This document shows, in pieces, positions 27,738-37,539 of a DNA stretch of 64,000 bases (the first letter of the stretch is position 1; each line of letters begins with the position of its first letter). The notes below the pieces were generated by a model, which was not told the DNA's origin, did not search any database, and saw only the letters and a list, made by a program, of their open reading frames with translations. This DNA is from Terriglobia bacterium (lineage in GTDB: Bacteria; Acidobacteriota; Terriglobia; Acidiferrales; UBA7541). The stretch covers positions 1 to 64,000 of the forward strand of contig JAIQES010000011.1 in NCBI GenBank assembly GCA_020073705.1, read 5' to 3'. A program made the position numbers and the translations under genes.

Positions 27738-27776
27738 TTGTGATCGGTAGAATCCCCCATACAATATGGGATGGGG
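27738..27776 (+). promoter_or_regulatory. Possible sigma-70 promoter for the M24 peptidase-acc region
   Basis: TTGTGA (27738) and TACAAT, separated by 16 bases, precede a short leader that runs straight into the terminator at 27783. The -10 also lies in a small CCCATA/TATGGG inverted repeat. Prediction from hexamers only. Confidence 0.35.
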
Positions 27777-27782
27777 CGACTC

Positions 27783-27814
27783 GGGAGGAGACCTCAGTCT
27801 CCTCCCTTCTTTTT
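27783..27814 (+). terminator. Rho-independent terminator in peptidase leader
   Basis: A perfect 10-bp stem GGGAGGAGAC-CTCA-GTCTCCTCCC is followed by TTCTTTTT. The T tract ends one base before an in-frame ATG (27815). It may end transcription from the Kelch gene or act as an attenuator for the downstream genes. Confidence 0.85.
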
Positions 27815-27823
27815 ATGGAGACG

Positions 27824-28897
27824 ATGATCGCCAACCGATTGAAGCGCGTTCGCCAAGCGCTCGACGCAGCGGCAGCCAACGCGCTGCTGGAAACGCATCC
27901 ACCGAATGTCTTTTACCTGAGCGGTTTCACTGGCGATTCTGGCGTCTTGCTTATCGAGTCCTCATCCGTCACCCTCTTTACCGACAGCAGGTTCACCATT
28001 CAGGCCAGAGAGGAAGCGCGGGGCATCCGGGTGCAGGTCCACCGAGGATCACTCCTGGCCGCTATCGGCGATTATCTGCGCCGGAAAAGGCGCATTCGGG
28101 CCGCCATAGCCCCTTCGCGACTTAGCCTTGCGGGTTGGAATGTCCTTAAGAAGGCCGCAGGGAAGGGTGTGCGCTGGGTGGCTATTGATGGCCTGGTGGA
28201 TCAACTCCGCGCCGTCAAGGATGCATCGGAAATCGGCCGCATCCAGGAGGCGGCCCGGGTTGGTTCTGAAGTCATGGAGGAAACGATTTGCCTGGTCCGG
28301 CCCGGCGTCACCGAACTTGAGCTTGCCGCGGAGATCGCGTATCGGATGCGCCGGAAAGGAGCATCAGGGGAGTCCTTCGAGGCGATTGTAGCTGCAGGGC
28401 CACGTTCGGCGCTGCCACACGCGTGCCCCACGGCACGCCGAATAGGGAAAAATGAGTTGGTTGTGTTGGACCTGGGTGCTATACTGCGCCACTATTGTAG
28501 TGATCTTACGCGCACCGTGCATACTGGCCGGGCGCCTTCTCGTGTCCGCCGCTGGTATCAAGCTGTTTTGGAAGCACAAGCTGCGGCGCGGGACGTATTG
28601 AGGGCTGGGGTGGCAACCGGCGCGGTGGACGCTGCCGCAAGAGGCGTCCTGCAACGCAAGGGGTTGGGGCGTTACTTTGTCCATAGCACCGGCCACGGGA
28701 TCGGCCTGGAAATCCATGAGGATCCCAGGTTGGCTCGGGGGCAAGAAAGGCTTTTGGAAACTGGAAACGTGGTGACCCTGGAACCTGGTGTATATATCGA
28801 AGGCGTCGGGGGAATCCGGATCGAAGACGATGCCGTGGTGACCCCCCGCGGCGCCGAAATTCTGACTACTGCTCCGCGGGAATTCCTCGAACTCTGA
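27824..28897 (+). CDS. M24-family Xaa-Pro aminopeptidase
   Basis: Cytosolic metallo-aminopeptidase of the pita-bread fold that removes N-terminal residues before proline. The N-terminal creatinase-like domain starts RLKRVRQALDAAAANALLE and contains NVFYLSGFTGDSGVLLI. The catalytic domain has the metal ligands in VVLDLGAILRHYCSDLTRT (two Asp), HSTGHGIGLEIHEDP (His), VVTLEPGVYIEG (Glu) and IEDDAVV (Glu). The ATG at 27824 is preferred because GGAG lies four bases before it. The ATG at 27815 touches a terminator T tract. It is followed seven bases later by accB, a pairing (efp/acc neighbourhood) seen in many bacteria. Confidence 0.88.
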   Translation: MIANRLKRVRQALDAAAANALLETHPPNVFYLSGFTGDSGVLLIESSSVTLFTDSRFTIQAREEARGIRVQVHRGSLLAAIGDYLRRKRRIRAAIAPSRLSLAGWNVLKKAAGKGVRWVAIDGLVDQLRAVKDASEIGRIQEAARVGSEVMEETICLVRPGVTELELAAEIAYRMRRKGASGESFEAIVAAGPRSALPHACPTARRIGKNELVVLDLGAILRHYCSDLTRTVHTGRAPSRVRRWYQAVLEAQAAARDVLRAGVATGAVDAAARGVLQRKGLGRYFVHSTGHGIGLEIHEDPRLARGQERLLETGNVVTLEPGVYIEGVGGIRIEDDAVVTPRGAEILTTAPREFLEL

Positions 28898-28903
28898 ACA
28901 ATT

Positions 28904-29473
28904 ATGAAGAGATCCAAGAAACAGCCACAGAGCTCTGAGTTTTCCGTTCCGGGGGTGGACCTCGGACAGTTGGAGCGATTGCTTTCTTTCATGTCAGGGC
29001 ATGGGCTGGAGGAGTTCGAATATGCCCATGGCGACCTGCACATCCGGCTAAAAAGGGCCATCACGCCTCCGAGCGGGACTCCATACCGGGCACTACCCGC
29101 ATCTCCAGAGGTCGCCATTCCCGGAACGGCAGCTCAAGCGGTACCTGTGGCTGCGACGGCAGCCCCAGCATTGTCGTCGGAGCCAGTCACACAGGCGCCT
29201 CCGGCAGCCCCAGCCGACAACTTGCACATCATCAAGTCGCCGATCGTGGGCACGTTTTACGCAGGCCCCAATCCTGAAGCGGGACCATTCGTAAAGGTGG
29301 GGGACCTAGTTGAGGCTGGCCGGACCGTCTGTATCATCGAAGCCATGAAATTGATGAACGAGATCGAAGCGGATATTAGCGGGGAAGTGGCGCAAATCCT
29401 GGTCGAAAACGGGCAACCGGTGGAATATGGCGAACCGCTGTTTGCGCTGCGTCCCACAGGAAAGAAGAAGTAG
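28904..29473 (+). CDS. accB: Biotin carboxyl carrier protein of acetyl-CoA carboxylase
   Basis: Carries the carboxyl group on biotin for the first step of fatty-acid synthesis. The 189 residues have an N-terminal dimerising region ([20 protein letters not shown]). An Ala/Pro-rich linker (about 65-105) leads to the biotinyl domain with the [19 protein letters not shown] thumb and the biotinylated Lys in [13 protein letters not shown]. Length is typical. accC follows after 30 bases, as expected for an accBC operon. Confidence 0.95.
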   Translation: MKRSKKQPQSSEFSVPGVDLGQLERLLSFMSGHGLEEFEYAHGDLHIRLKRAITPPSGTPYRALPASPEVAIPGTAAQAVPVAATAAPALSSEPVTQAPPAAPADNLHIIKSPIVGTFYAGPNPEAGPFVKVGDLVEAGRTVCIIEAMKLMNEIEADISGEVAQILVENGQPVEYGEPLFALRPTGKKK

Positions 29474-29503
29474 GCGGCTTGTCTCCGGTCTCACCGGCCT
29501 GAA

Positions 29504-30853
29504 ATGTTTCGAAAAATCCTCATCGCCAACCGTGGTGAAATCGCCCTGCGCGTGATCGACGCGTGTAAGGAACTGGGCATCGCCACGGTCGCTGTCTACT
29601 CCGAGGCTGACAGGAATGCGTTGCACGTGCGGTTTGCCGACGAGGCCGTGTGTATCGGGCCGCCCCTCTCAAGCGAGAGTTACCTGAATATCCCGCAAGT
29701 CATCAGCGCGGCCGAAATCACCAACGTCGATGCGATTCATCCTGGCTACGGTTTCCTTTCCGAGAATGCAAACTTCGCCGAGGTGTGCGAGGCGTCACAT
29801 ATCAGCTTCATCGGTCCGTCGCCGAACCTGCTGCGGATGATGGGCGAAAAGGATCAGGCGCGGCGAGAAATGTCGGCTGCACGCGTGCCGGTCGTGCCCG
29901 GCTCACGGGGAATCGTTGCGGTCGAAGCCGCAGCATTGGCCGAAGCTGCACGAATCAAATATCCAGTGATTCTGAAAGCCTCGGCTGGCGGTGGTGGCCG
30001 TGGGATGCGCGTCGTTCGTAGCGCAGAAGAACTGCCGGCGGCGTTTGTGACAGCTCGAAATGAAGCGCAGCAGGCCTTCGGCACTCCGGACGTATACCTC
30101 GAAAAGTTCATCGCGCGGCCGCGACACATTGAATTCCAAGTGCTCGGAGACAAGCACGGGCATGTGATGCACCTGGGCGAGCGGGAGTGCAGTATCCAGC
30201 GCCGGCATCAGAAGCTCGTCGAGGAGTCACCGTCGCCAGCTCTGGACGACCAGAAACGCGCCGAGTTGGGTGGCCGCGTCGTGGCGGCGCTCGAACAAAT
30301 GGGTTATAGCAGCGCGGGCACGGTCGAATTCCTGATGGACGAAGACGGTTCGGTCTACTTCATCGAGATGAACGCCCGCATCCAGGTGGAACACCCGGTG
30401 ACCGAAATGGTTACGGGCGTGGACCTGATCAAGTCGCAGATTCGCCTCGCGGCCGGGGAAAAGCTCGAAGATGTCGTCGGCCGGCCGGTCTCGCGTGGAC
30501 ATGCCATCGAATGCCGCATCAACGCCGAAGACCCGGAAACGTTCGTCCCCTGTGCGGGTCGTATTAGTGTGTTCCGGGTTCCTGGCGGTCCGGGGATCCG
30601 CGTGGATACGGCCGCATACGCCGATGCTGTGATCCCGCCTTATTACGATTCGCTGGTGGCGAAGCTGATCGCGCACGGCGACACCCGCGCGGAAGCAATC
30701 GTGCGGATGCAGCGCGCACTGGAGATGTTCGTGGTCGAGGGCATCAAGACATCCATCCCGCTTCATCGCAAGATCCTGGCGGATGGGGATTTCGCCGCAG
30801 GCCGGCTGGATACACACTTTCTTGACCGATTCGCAACCGTCGTGGCCGGATAA
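29504..30853 (+). CDS. accC: Biotin carboxylase subunit of acetyl-CoA carboxylase
   Basis: ATP-grasp enzyme that carboxylates biotin on AccB using bicarbonate. The 449 residues match the family length. Visible are the N-terminal [36 protein letters not shown], the glycine-rich ATP lid [14 protein letters not shown], the [20 protein letters not shown] segment and catalytic [18 protein letters not shown]. The gene sits between accB and thiE with short gaps, so it is part of a housekeeping operon. Confidence 0.97.
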   Translation: MFRKILIANRGEIALRVIDACKELGIATVAVYSEADRNALHVRFADEAVCIGPPLSSESYLNIPQVISAAEITNVDAIHPGYGFLSENANFAEVCEASHISFIGPSPNLLRMMGEKDQARREMSAARVPVVPGSRGIVAVEAAALAEAARIKYPVILKASAGGGGRGMRVVRSAEELPAAFVTARNEAQQAFGTPDVYLEKFIARPRHIEFQVLGDKHGHVMHLGERECSIQRRHQKLVEESPSPALDDQKRAELGGRVVAALEQMGYSSAGTVEFLMDEDGSVYFIEMNARIQVEHPVTEMVTGVDLIKSQIRLAAGEKLEDVVGRPVSRGHAIECRINAEDPETFVPCAGRISVFRVPGGPGIRVDTAAYADAVIPPYYDSLVAKLIAHGDTRAEAIVRMQRALEMFVVEGIKTSIPLHRKILADGDFAAGRLDTHFLDRFATVVAG

Positions 30854-30859
30854 ATCCAA

Positions 30860-31504
30860 ATGAACCTTATATTCCCACGCCTCTATGCAATAATCGACTC
30901 CGCTTTGCTCAGCACATCGGAGCTGGCTTTGGCCGAAACGCTGGCAGGATCCGGGGTCGAGCTGATTCAATACCGCAATAAGAAGGCTACTTCTCGCAGT
31001 CTGTTCGAAATCTCCCAGCAACTTTCCAACCGATTGGCGCAGCGTGGCGCGCGGTTTATCGTTAATGACCGGCCAGACATTGCGCTGCTCGCCGACGCCG
31101 GCGGCGTGCACGTCGGGCAGGAAGACCTGGGCGTGGAAGAATCTCGCGCAATCTGTGGCCAGGGGCGGTGGGTCGGAGTTTCAACGCACACACTCGAACA
31201 GGTGGCGGCGGCGGACCATACGTCTGCGGATTATATCGCCTTTGGACCGATTTTCCCCACGACGACCAAGCAGAATCCGGATGCCGTGGTGGGAATAGAA
31301 TTGCTGCGCCGCGCGCGGCAGATAACGGCCAAACCGCTGGTTGCCATCGGCGGGATCACGCGAGAACGCGCGGCGGGAATCTATGGCGCAGGGGCCGATT
31401 CGCTGGCCGTTGCGCGCGACTTGATCTGTGCCGTAAACCCTGGTGAACGCGCCCGCGAGTACCTCGAAGTGGCAGCTTCCGCGACACCCCGCGATACGCG
31501 GTAA
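30860..31504 (+). CDS. thiE: Thiamine-phosphate synthase
   Basis: Joins the thiazole and pyrimidine moieties of thiamine. A 214-residue TIM-barrel with the family signature: YAIIDSALLS at strand 1, then GVELIQYRNKKATSR, ARFIVNDRPDIALLADAGGV, HVGQEDLGVEESR, the pyrophosphate-binding ADYIAFGPIFPTTTK and KPLVAIGGITRERAAGIYGA. The conserved Gln and Arg of IQ-R are kept, as are the Asp and HVGQ-D metal ligands. It begins six bases after accC. No TPP riboswitch was seen upstream, and TenI-type regulators are related, but active-site residues favour ThiE. Confidence 0.88.
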   Translation: MNLIFPRLYAIIDSALLSTSELALAETLAGSGVELIQYRNKKATSRSLFEISQQLSNRLAQRGARFIVNDRPDIALLADAGGVHVGQEDLGVEESRAICGQGRWVGVSTHTLEQVAAADHTSADYIAFGPIFPTTTKQNPDAVVGIELLRRARQITAKPLVAIGGITRERAAGIYGAGADSLAVARDLICAVNPGERAREYLEVAASATPRDTR

Positions 31505-31515
31505 GGAGCGGCCCG

Positions 31516-33075
31516 ATGTCCGATGTAAGGTCCCCCGGAGTAACTGGAGTATCCGCGGATACGGAATCATCCGGCTTCGTCCGCGGTCTGGGCCTGTTCG
31601 ATTCGACCATGATAGTTGTCGGGTCGATGATCGGCTCGGGCATCTTCATCGTGTCCGCCGACATCGCGCGGCACACGGGCTCGACCGGCGGGCTGCTCGC
31701 GGCCTGGGTCATCACCGGAGTGCTTACGGTTGCGGCGGCGCTTTCCTACGGCGAACTGGCGGCGATGATGCCGAAGGCCGGTGGGCAGTACATCTACTTG
31801 CGTGAGGCGTATTCCCCTCTCTGGGGCTTCTTGTATGGTTGGACGCTGTTCCTGGTCATCCAGACAGGAACAATCGCGGCGGTAGCCGTCGGTTTTTCAC
31901 GGTTCCTGGGCGTTGTCTGGCCGGCGATATCCCCGAATACCTGGATCATTCCCCCAATTGCACTCTCCGAGAAATACGCCATCAGCCTTTCTGTACAGCA
32001 ACTTGTCGCGCTGCTCCTGATTCTTTTCCTGACAGTTCTCAATACGCGCGGATTGAAACTGGGGAAGCTGATTCAAAATGTATTTACATCGGCCAAGACG
32101 CTGGCACTGGCCGGCCTGATCCTGGCCGGCGTGTTTGTTGGGCGGAATGCCGCGGCGATTCAATCCAACTTCAGCGGTATCTGGGCGTTTCACGATCCGC
32201 AGACGATTGAGCCGGGAGCGGACTGGCTGAAATCGTTTGTCCCGGTCGTAACTGCGGCATCGGGAGTGTTCGGCCTGCTGATCGCGTTCGGCGTTTCGCA
32301 GGTGGGATCGTTATTTTCCGCCGATGCGTGGAACAACATCACATTCACCGCCGGAGAAGTGAAGAATCCCAGGCGCGACATCCCGATTTCGCTCGCCGCA
32401 GGCACCGCAATTGTCATTACACTTTATTTTCTCGCGAACCTAGCGTACTTGTCCGCCTTGCCGCTCCACCAGATTCAGACGGTTCCCGACGATCGTGTGG
32501 CAACCGCGACGCTGGAGGTGATTTTCGGGAAAAGCGGCGCGACCCTGATGGCGCTGGGGATTATGGTTTCCACATTCGGCTGCGCGAATGGGCTGATCCT
32601 TGCCGGAGCGCGGGTCTACTACGCAATGGCGCGGGATGGATTGTTTTTCCGGAGCATCGGGAAGCTCAATGCAAATCACGTGCCGGCGATGGGCCTGGTG
32701 CTGCAGGGATTTTGGGCGGCCATCCTGGTTCTGCTGCGAACACGGCTAGTGGATTCGGCTACTGGGGAGGTGCGCTTTGGGAACCTCTATAGCGTTTTGC
32801 TGGATTATGTGGTTTTCGCGGTCCTGATATTCTACGTGCTCACGATCGGCGGAATTTTTGTGTTGCGGCGCAAACGCCCTGACGCCGACCGGCCCTATCG
32901 CGCGTGGGGCTATCCAATCGTTCCGGTGCTCTATATCATTACAGCCACGGTGATCATGCTGATCCTGATCCTCTACCAGACGCAGGACACCTGGCCGGGT
33001 CTAGTGATCGTGCTTCTCGGAGTGCCAATCTATCTGTTGTGGCGAAAGGCTTCGAGGGAGCAAAGTTCGCACTAA
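31516..33075 (+). CDS. APC-superfamily amino-acid permease
   Basis: A 519-residue inner-membrane transporter with about 12 hydrophobic helices. The first carries the APC substrate motif GSMIGSGIFIVSADIARHTG. The second is followed by SYGELAAMMPKAGGQYIYLRE, typical of L-type/YkbA-like exchangers. The loop SADAWNNITFTAGEVKNPRRD, conserved in the family, is present. It follows thiE by 11 bases and precedes a second, different permease. The substrate cannot be set from sequence; neutral amino acids or a serine/threonine exchange are usual for relatives. Confidence 0.88.
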   Translation: MSDVRSPGVTGVSADTESSGFVRGLGLFDSTMIVVGSMIGSGIFIVSADIARHTGSTGGLLAAWVITGVLTVAAALSYGELAAMMPKAGGQYIYLREAYSPLWGFLYGWTLFLVIQTGTIAAVAVGFSRFLGVVWPAISPNTWIIPPIALSEKYAISLSVQQLVALLLILFLTVLNTRGLKLGKLIQNVFTSAKTLALAGLILAGVFVGRNAAAIQSNFSGIWAFHDPQTIEPGADWLKSFVPVVTAASGVFGLLIAFGVSQVGSLFSADAWNNITFTAGEVKNPRRDIPISLAAGTAIVITLYFLANLAYLSALPLHQIQTVPDDRVATATLEVIFGKSGATLMALGIMVSTFGCANGLILAGARVYYAMARDGLFFRSIGKLNANHVPAMGLVLQGFWAAILVLLRTRLVDSATGEVRFGNLYSVLLDYVVFAVLIFYVLTIGGIFVLRRKRPDADRPYRAWGYPIVPVLYIITATVIMLILILYQTQDTWPGLVIVLLGVPIYLLWRKASREQSSH

Positions 33076-33168
33076 GAAGTCTCTCCTATGTCTTGTTGGA
33101 ACGGGAGCGTGCCGAATAACGCGTTTAGGCAGCGCGGCAGCCCGCAGTATTGTAGTTGGAGGAAGTGA

Positions 33169-34773
33169 ATGGGGAATCCATTGTTAGCGAAGAAATCCAT
33201 GGAGATGATGGTCGGCGAAACGGAGGAATCCGGCGAGCACTGTCTGAAACGCACTCTCGGGGCAATGTCACTGATGTCCCTTGGAGTCGGGGCGATCATC
33301 GGCGCGGGCATTTTCGTGCTGACCGGCGCCGCGGCGGCGCAATATGCTGGCCCGGCGATCATCCTTTCTTTCGTTCTGGCGGGTATTGGATGCGTCTTCG
33401 CGGGGCTGTGCTATGCCGAGTTCGCGGCCATGATTCCTCTGGCTGGCAGCGCTTACACCTATGCCTACGCGACCCTCGGGGAACTGTTCGCATGGATTAT
33501 CGGATGGGATTTGATTTTGGAATACGCCTTCGGCGCCGCAACGGTAGCGTCCGGCTGGAGCGGCTATTTCAATAGCCTGCTGCAGGATTTTGGGATCCAC
33601 ATCCCGCCCGAGCTGACTGCGACGCCCGGAACGCAACTCGTGTTTTATAACGACCGCTGGGAGCGGCTGGCAACGGTTTTGACCATGCTGCAAGCGCGGG
33701 GAATGGACTCGTCTTCTCTGCCGCACGCCACCGGATCGTTTAATGCGATCGCTTTCCTGGCCATCTGCTTGGTCACTACGGTTCTCGTGATCGGAATCAA
33801 GGAATCGGCAAGGCTAAACAACGCCGTCGTTCTCATCAAAGTCGCGATTGTCCTGATTTTCATCGGGGTTGCTTCGATCTTTGTACTGAAAAATCCCGGT
33901 GTAGCAACGGCAAATTGGCATCCATTCATTCCGCCGAATACGGGTGCTTTCGGCAAATTTGGCCTGTCTGGAATTGCGCGCGGCGCGGGCGTGATCTTCT
34001 TTGCCTACATCGGATTCGATGCGGTTTCCACGGCCGCGCAAGAAACTCGGAACCCGGAGAAGGACATGCCCGTTGGGATTCTAGGATCGCTGGTGATTTG
34101 CACGATCCTCTATATTCTGGTTGCCGGTCTTCTCACTGGCGTGGTGAAATATACGGCGCTCAACGTACCGGATCCCGTAGCAGTTGGAGTAGATGCGGCC
34201 GGAGTAGGCGGCGTATTTCACGCCGTTGGGCATGAGATCAAGATCAGCAGCTTCCTTGTCAAAGCCGGGGCAGTTGCCGGGCTGGGTAGCGTCATGTTGG
34301 TAATGCTACTGGGGCAATCCCGGGTTTTTTATTCCATGTCGCGCGATGGCCTTCTTCCGCGCTGGGCCGGCAGGGTGCATAAGAGGTTCCGCACACCATA
34401 CATTTCCTCCGTTACCGTGGGAATTTTTGTCGCTTTGTTTGCCTCGCTGATTCCGATTGGAATCCTGGGCGAATTAGTCAGCATTGGCACCTTGCTCGCA
34501 TTTATCATTGTTTGCGCTGGCGTTTGGGTCTTGCGAATCACGCATCCGGACCTCCATCGAGCATTCCGGACGCCCTGGGTTCCCCTGGTACCGATTCTCG
34601 GAATTGTTGTTTCCGGGCTTATGATGCTCAGTCTGCCCAGAGACACATGGCTGCGATTGGTTGTGTGGCTCATAATAGGTTTGGTGATCTACTTCACGTA
34701 TGGCCGTCATCACAGCCGGGTGGGCAAATTGGAGCGAGGCAATAAGGCCGCCTCGACGTTGAGTCAGAAGTAA
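33169..34773 (+). CDS. Cationic-amino-acid-type APC permease
   Basis: A 534-residue membrane transporter of the CAT branch of the APC superfamily. It has the N-terminal LKRTLGAMSLMSLGVGAIIG then GAGIFVLTG motif, CYAEFAAMIPLAGSAYTYAY, and the FFAYIGFDAVSTAAQETRNP signature of YfnA/CAT proteins. Twelve or more hydrophobic helices fit the length. It is distinct from the upstream permease (little identity beyond family motifs), so this is a pair of paralogous functions and not a recent duplication. A GGAGG site lies before the GTG/ATG start region. Confidence 0.9.
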   Translation: MGNPLLAKKSMEMMVGETEESGEHCLKRTLGAMSLMSLGVGAIIGAGIFVLTGAAAAQYAGPAIILSFVLAGIGCVFAGLCYAEFAAMIPLAGSAYTYAYATLGELFAWIIGWDLILEYAFGAATVASGWSGYFNSLLQDFGIHIPPELTATPGTQLVFYNDRWERLATVLTMLQARGMDSSSLPHATGSFNAIAFLAICLVTTVLVIGIKESARLNNAVVLIKVAIVLIFIGVASIFVLKNPGVATANWHPFIPPNTGAFGKFGLSGIARGAGVIFFAYIGFDAVSTAAQETRNPEKDMPVGILGSLVICTILYILVAGLLTGVVKYTALNVPDPVAVGVDAAGVGGVFHAVGHEIKISSFLVKAGAVAGLGSVMLVMLLGQSRVFYSMSRDGLLPRWAGRVHKRFRTPYISSVTVGIFVALFASLIPIGILGELVSIGTLLAFIIVCAGVWVLRITHPDLHRAFRTPWVPLVPILGIVVSGLMMLSLPRDTWLRLVVWLIIGLVIYFTYGRHHSRVGKLERGNKAASTLSQK

Positions 34774-34908
34774 CATCGAGGTAAATTTCGTTGTGTCGAG
34801 TGCAGGAGAAGCGTACGATGCGCGAGCCGCAGGCCCAAATCGGAAATTCCGAGTAGTTGCAATCGGGACGGCATTGTAGGCCAAACCTAAGATTGTGGGG
34901 GGTATTTC

Positions 34909-35388
34909 ATGAGTGAATCGTCCAGCATAGCGAATGTTTCCGAAACGAGAGGTTCAACTTCCCGTCCCGGCATTGCTGCTGGGTTTTCTGATTCCATCTG
35001 GGCCTACGCGATCCTTCGCGTGTCGTTTGGCGCGAACATCATGCTCCACGGTGTGAGCCGCCTCCTCATGGGCCATGCCGCGTTCCTTGCATACTTGACC
35101 CACTATTTCGAGAAGACGACCGTAATTCCCGCCGCCATGCTACCCGCATTTGCCACCGTGCTGCCCTGGGTGGAAACGACGCTGGGTCTCCTGCTCATGA
35201 TCGGACTCGCCACTCGGTTTGCATTAATTGCAGGTGCCCTGGTGATCACATGCTTGGTCATCGGCACCAATCTCGCGCAGGATTGGCTCGTGTCAGGACT
35301 CCAGCTAATCTACGCCTTCCTTTATTATTATCTCCTCACGCATCGCGAGGAAAATCGGTATTCGGTTGATGTGCTGTTGGGAAAATAA
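34909..35388 (+). CDS. DoxX-family membrane protein
   Basis: A 159-residue integral membrane protein with four hydrophobic helices. Family marks are ILRVSFGANIMLHGVSRLLM, with a Gly/His in helix 1, and LPWVETTLGLLLMIGLATRF in helix 3. DoxX-like proteins are linked to redox or thiol stress, but the biochemical role is mostly unknown. A purine-rich GGGGGGTATTTC precedes the ATG. It stands between the permeases and the phosphatase without obvious operon partners. Confidence 0.8.
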   Translation: MSESSSIANVSETRGSTSRPGIAAGFSDSIWAYAILRVSFGANIMLHGVSRLLMGHAAFLAYLTHYFEKTTVIPAAMLPAFATVLPWVETTLGLLLMIGLATRFALIAGALVITCLVIGTNLAQDWLVSGLQLIYAFLYYYLLTHREENRYSVDVLLGK

Positions 35389-35481
35389 GTTGATTGGGGA
35401 ATCTGTTTCGAAGATTGTCGAGTCATTCCATTTCGAAACCGAAATTTCCCATTATTAATATAAAAGAGCTTTCGTCAAGTC

Positions 35482-37539
35482 ATGGCCTCCAGTCTCACAA
35501 TGCGCCTTCGCACGCTGTGGCTGCGTATGAACCGCATGGATGTGGCGGCGCTCGCGATCCTCATTGTATATGCGGTGTTGTGGGGCTTGCGATTCTTCCT
35601 TCCGCAGACGCCGCAGAGCGGGTTCCTGATTTTCCTGGTTCTATTGGTTCTGGGCTATTTCGCCGTTCGCGGGTTCCTTTGGGCTCGGGAACATCTCCTC
35701 TGGAGCCTGCGCAACCGCCTGATGATTGCGTATGTTTTCATTGCCGTTGTCCCGGTGCTCCTCCTGTTGACAATGGCAGGACTTGCGGCGTACCTGCTGT
35801 ACTGGCAGCTCGGGTCATACGTCCTTTACACGGGGATGCAGGACTGCGCGGGGCGTGTGGAGCGTGTGGCTCAGGTAGCCGGGACGATGGCGACATCCTA
35901 CGCCATCGAGGCGCCCTCAGGACGCAGCGTCGCGGCGCTCGTATTGCCTGAGCACCTGTCTACGTACCTCAAAGCCGCTATGACGGGGCTGCCGGGATTG
36001 GAGATTGATGAAACCGGTAAGGGAGAAGACCTACTGCGAAGAAGCGACGGGTCCTCGCGGAACAGCTTCACAGGCTTGGTATTAAGCGGGGGCGCGCTCA
36101 CCCTGCGAGCTGTTGTCGCCCGTCAAACTCCCTCGGGACGGCTGGTGGTTTCCGCATTTGTTCCCGTCACGCCGGAACTAATCGATACACTTGGTGCGGA
36201 GCTTGGCCCTATCCAGCTCGACGTGTTGCGACTCAGGAACAGCACATCGAGCGGCATCTCCGTTGTTATCAACGGGCAGGAGTATACCCGTGTCCAACAA
36301 ATCGTCACAAGGCAACGGACCATTCCGCAGGCGGCCTACCCGTTTGATAAACTCATTACGGGCATCGTAGCTCTGGACGTGTTGGATCAGGACCGGGAGC
36401 CAGCCGGGACTGAATCCCCCCGTGTATTCGCATCGTTCAGCACACGGCCATCACTATTGAACCGGAAGCTATTTAGTCCGCTGGGGGAACTTGGCGGCGT
36501 CGCCGCTACCGCGCTGCTTGTCGTGGGCGCTGTTTTCCTGCTGATCGAAATCGGGTCGCTGGTGACGGGCATCGTTCTGACGCGCACGATCACGACTGCT
36601 GTCGGTGACCTCTACCGCGCAACACAGCATGTGCAGACTGGCGATCTCACATTTCGCGTACGCGTGCCTCACCACGATCAACTGGCCGCGCTCGGGGAAT
36701 CGTTCAACTCGATGATGCATTCGGTCTCCACACTGATTGAGGAACAGCGCCAGCGCCAGCGCCTGGAGCATGAATTGTCGATCGCCCACGAAGTGCAGCA
36801 GCAGCTCTTCCCGCACGTGCTGCCAAGATTGCCGGGCGTCGAACTGGAAGCCATCTGCCGCGCGGCAAAGATGGTCAGTGGTGACTACTACGATTTCATA
36901 CGCATCTCCCCGACGCGTCTGGCCATCGCGCTGTCTGACATAAGCGGAAAGGGTATTTCAGCGGCACTGCTAATGGCGAACGTGCAGGCCGTATTGCGCA
37001 GCGACGTCCTGCGATACCGGGACGTGCAGCCGGGAAAGAATTACTCGCAAATCAGTACAGCCGAAATTGTGTCGCACCTAAACCGGCACCTGTACCGCAA
37101 CACCACCGCCGAGCGCTATGCGACCTTTTTCCTTGCGGTATACGACACCGAGACACGCCGCCTCAGCTATACGAACGCTGGGCACCTGCCGCCGCTCTAC
37201 ATTTCCGGCAGCCGCGTCGAAAGGCTCGAAACCGGCGGCATGGTCGTGGGACTGTTCGATGATGTGCCGTACGAGCAGGGCACAATCGAAATCGATCCGG
37301 GCGGCTTGTTGATCGCCTATAGTGATGGCCTGGTGGAGCCTGAAAATGTGTATGGTGAGGAATTCGGCGCCGCACGGCTGATTGAGGTGGCTATGCGCAA
37401 CCGGGATGCGTCGTCCCATGACATCGCCGACGCGATGATGCACGCCGCGGAAGAATGGTCCGGTTCTCCGGAGCAGACCGACGATATGACGGTAATCGTC
37501 GCGCGTCTCTCCGCGGTCTCGCAGGAGCCGCACGCATGA
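35482..37539 (+). CDS. Membrane-bound RsbU/SpoIIE-type serine phosphatase
   Basis: A 685-residue signalling phosphatase. Membrane helices lie near 20-40, 45-65 and 80-105. An extracytoplasmic sensor region (about 110-330) is followed by another helix (about 335-365). HAMP comes next (ITTAVGDLYRATQHVQTGDL), then a PP2C-type SpoIIE domain (about 440-680) with LSIAHEVQQQLFPHVLPRLP, SGDYYDFIRISPTRLAIALS, DISGKGISAALLMANVQAVL and TDDMTVIVARL, the metal-binding aspartates. Such proteins dephosphorylate anti-anti-sigma factors in partner switching, though no STAS or RsbW gene is nearby. Its stop overlaps the next gene's start. Confidence 0.9.
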   Translation: MASSLTMRLRTLWLRMNRMDVAALAILIVYAVLWGLRFFLPQTPQSGFLIFLVLLVLGYFAVRGFLWAREHLLWSLRNRLMIAYVFIAVVPVLLLLTMAGLAAYLLYWQLGSYVLYTGMQDCAGRVERVAQVAGTMATSYAIEAPSGRSVAALVLPEHLSTYLKAAMTGLPGLEIDETGKGEDLLRRSDGSSRNSFTGLVLSGGALTLRAVVARQTPSGRLVVSAFVPVTPELIDTLGAELGPIQLDVLRLRNSTSSGISVVINGQEYTRVQQIVTRQRTIPQAAYPFDKLITGIVALDVLDQDREPAGTESPRVFASFSTRPSLLNRKLFSPLGELGGVAATALLVVGAVFLLIEIGSLVTGIVLTRTITTAVGDLYRATQHVQTGDLTFRVRVPHHDQLAALGESFNSMMHSVSTLIEEQRQRQRLEHELSIAHEVQQQLFPHVLPRLPGVELEAICRAAKMVSGDYYDFIRISPTRLAIALSDISGKGISAALLMANVQAVLRSDVLRYRDVQPGKNYSQISTAEIVSHLNRHLYRNTTAERYATFFLAVYDTETRRLSYTNAGHLPPLYISGSRVERLETGGMVVGLFDDVPYEQGTIEIDPGGLLIAYSDGLVEPENVYGEEFGAARLIEVAMRNRDASSHDIADAMMHAAEEWSGSPEQTDDMTVIVARLSAVSQEPHA

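Noticed and set aside
30227..31111. Minus-strand 294-residue open frame
   Set aside because: Antisense to accC and thiE.
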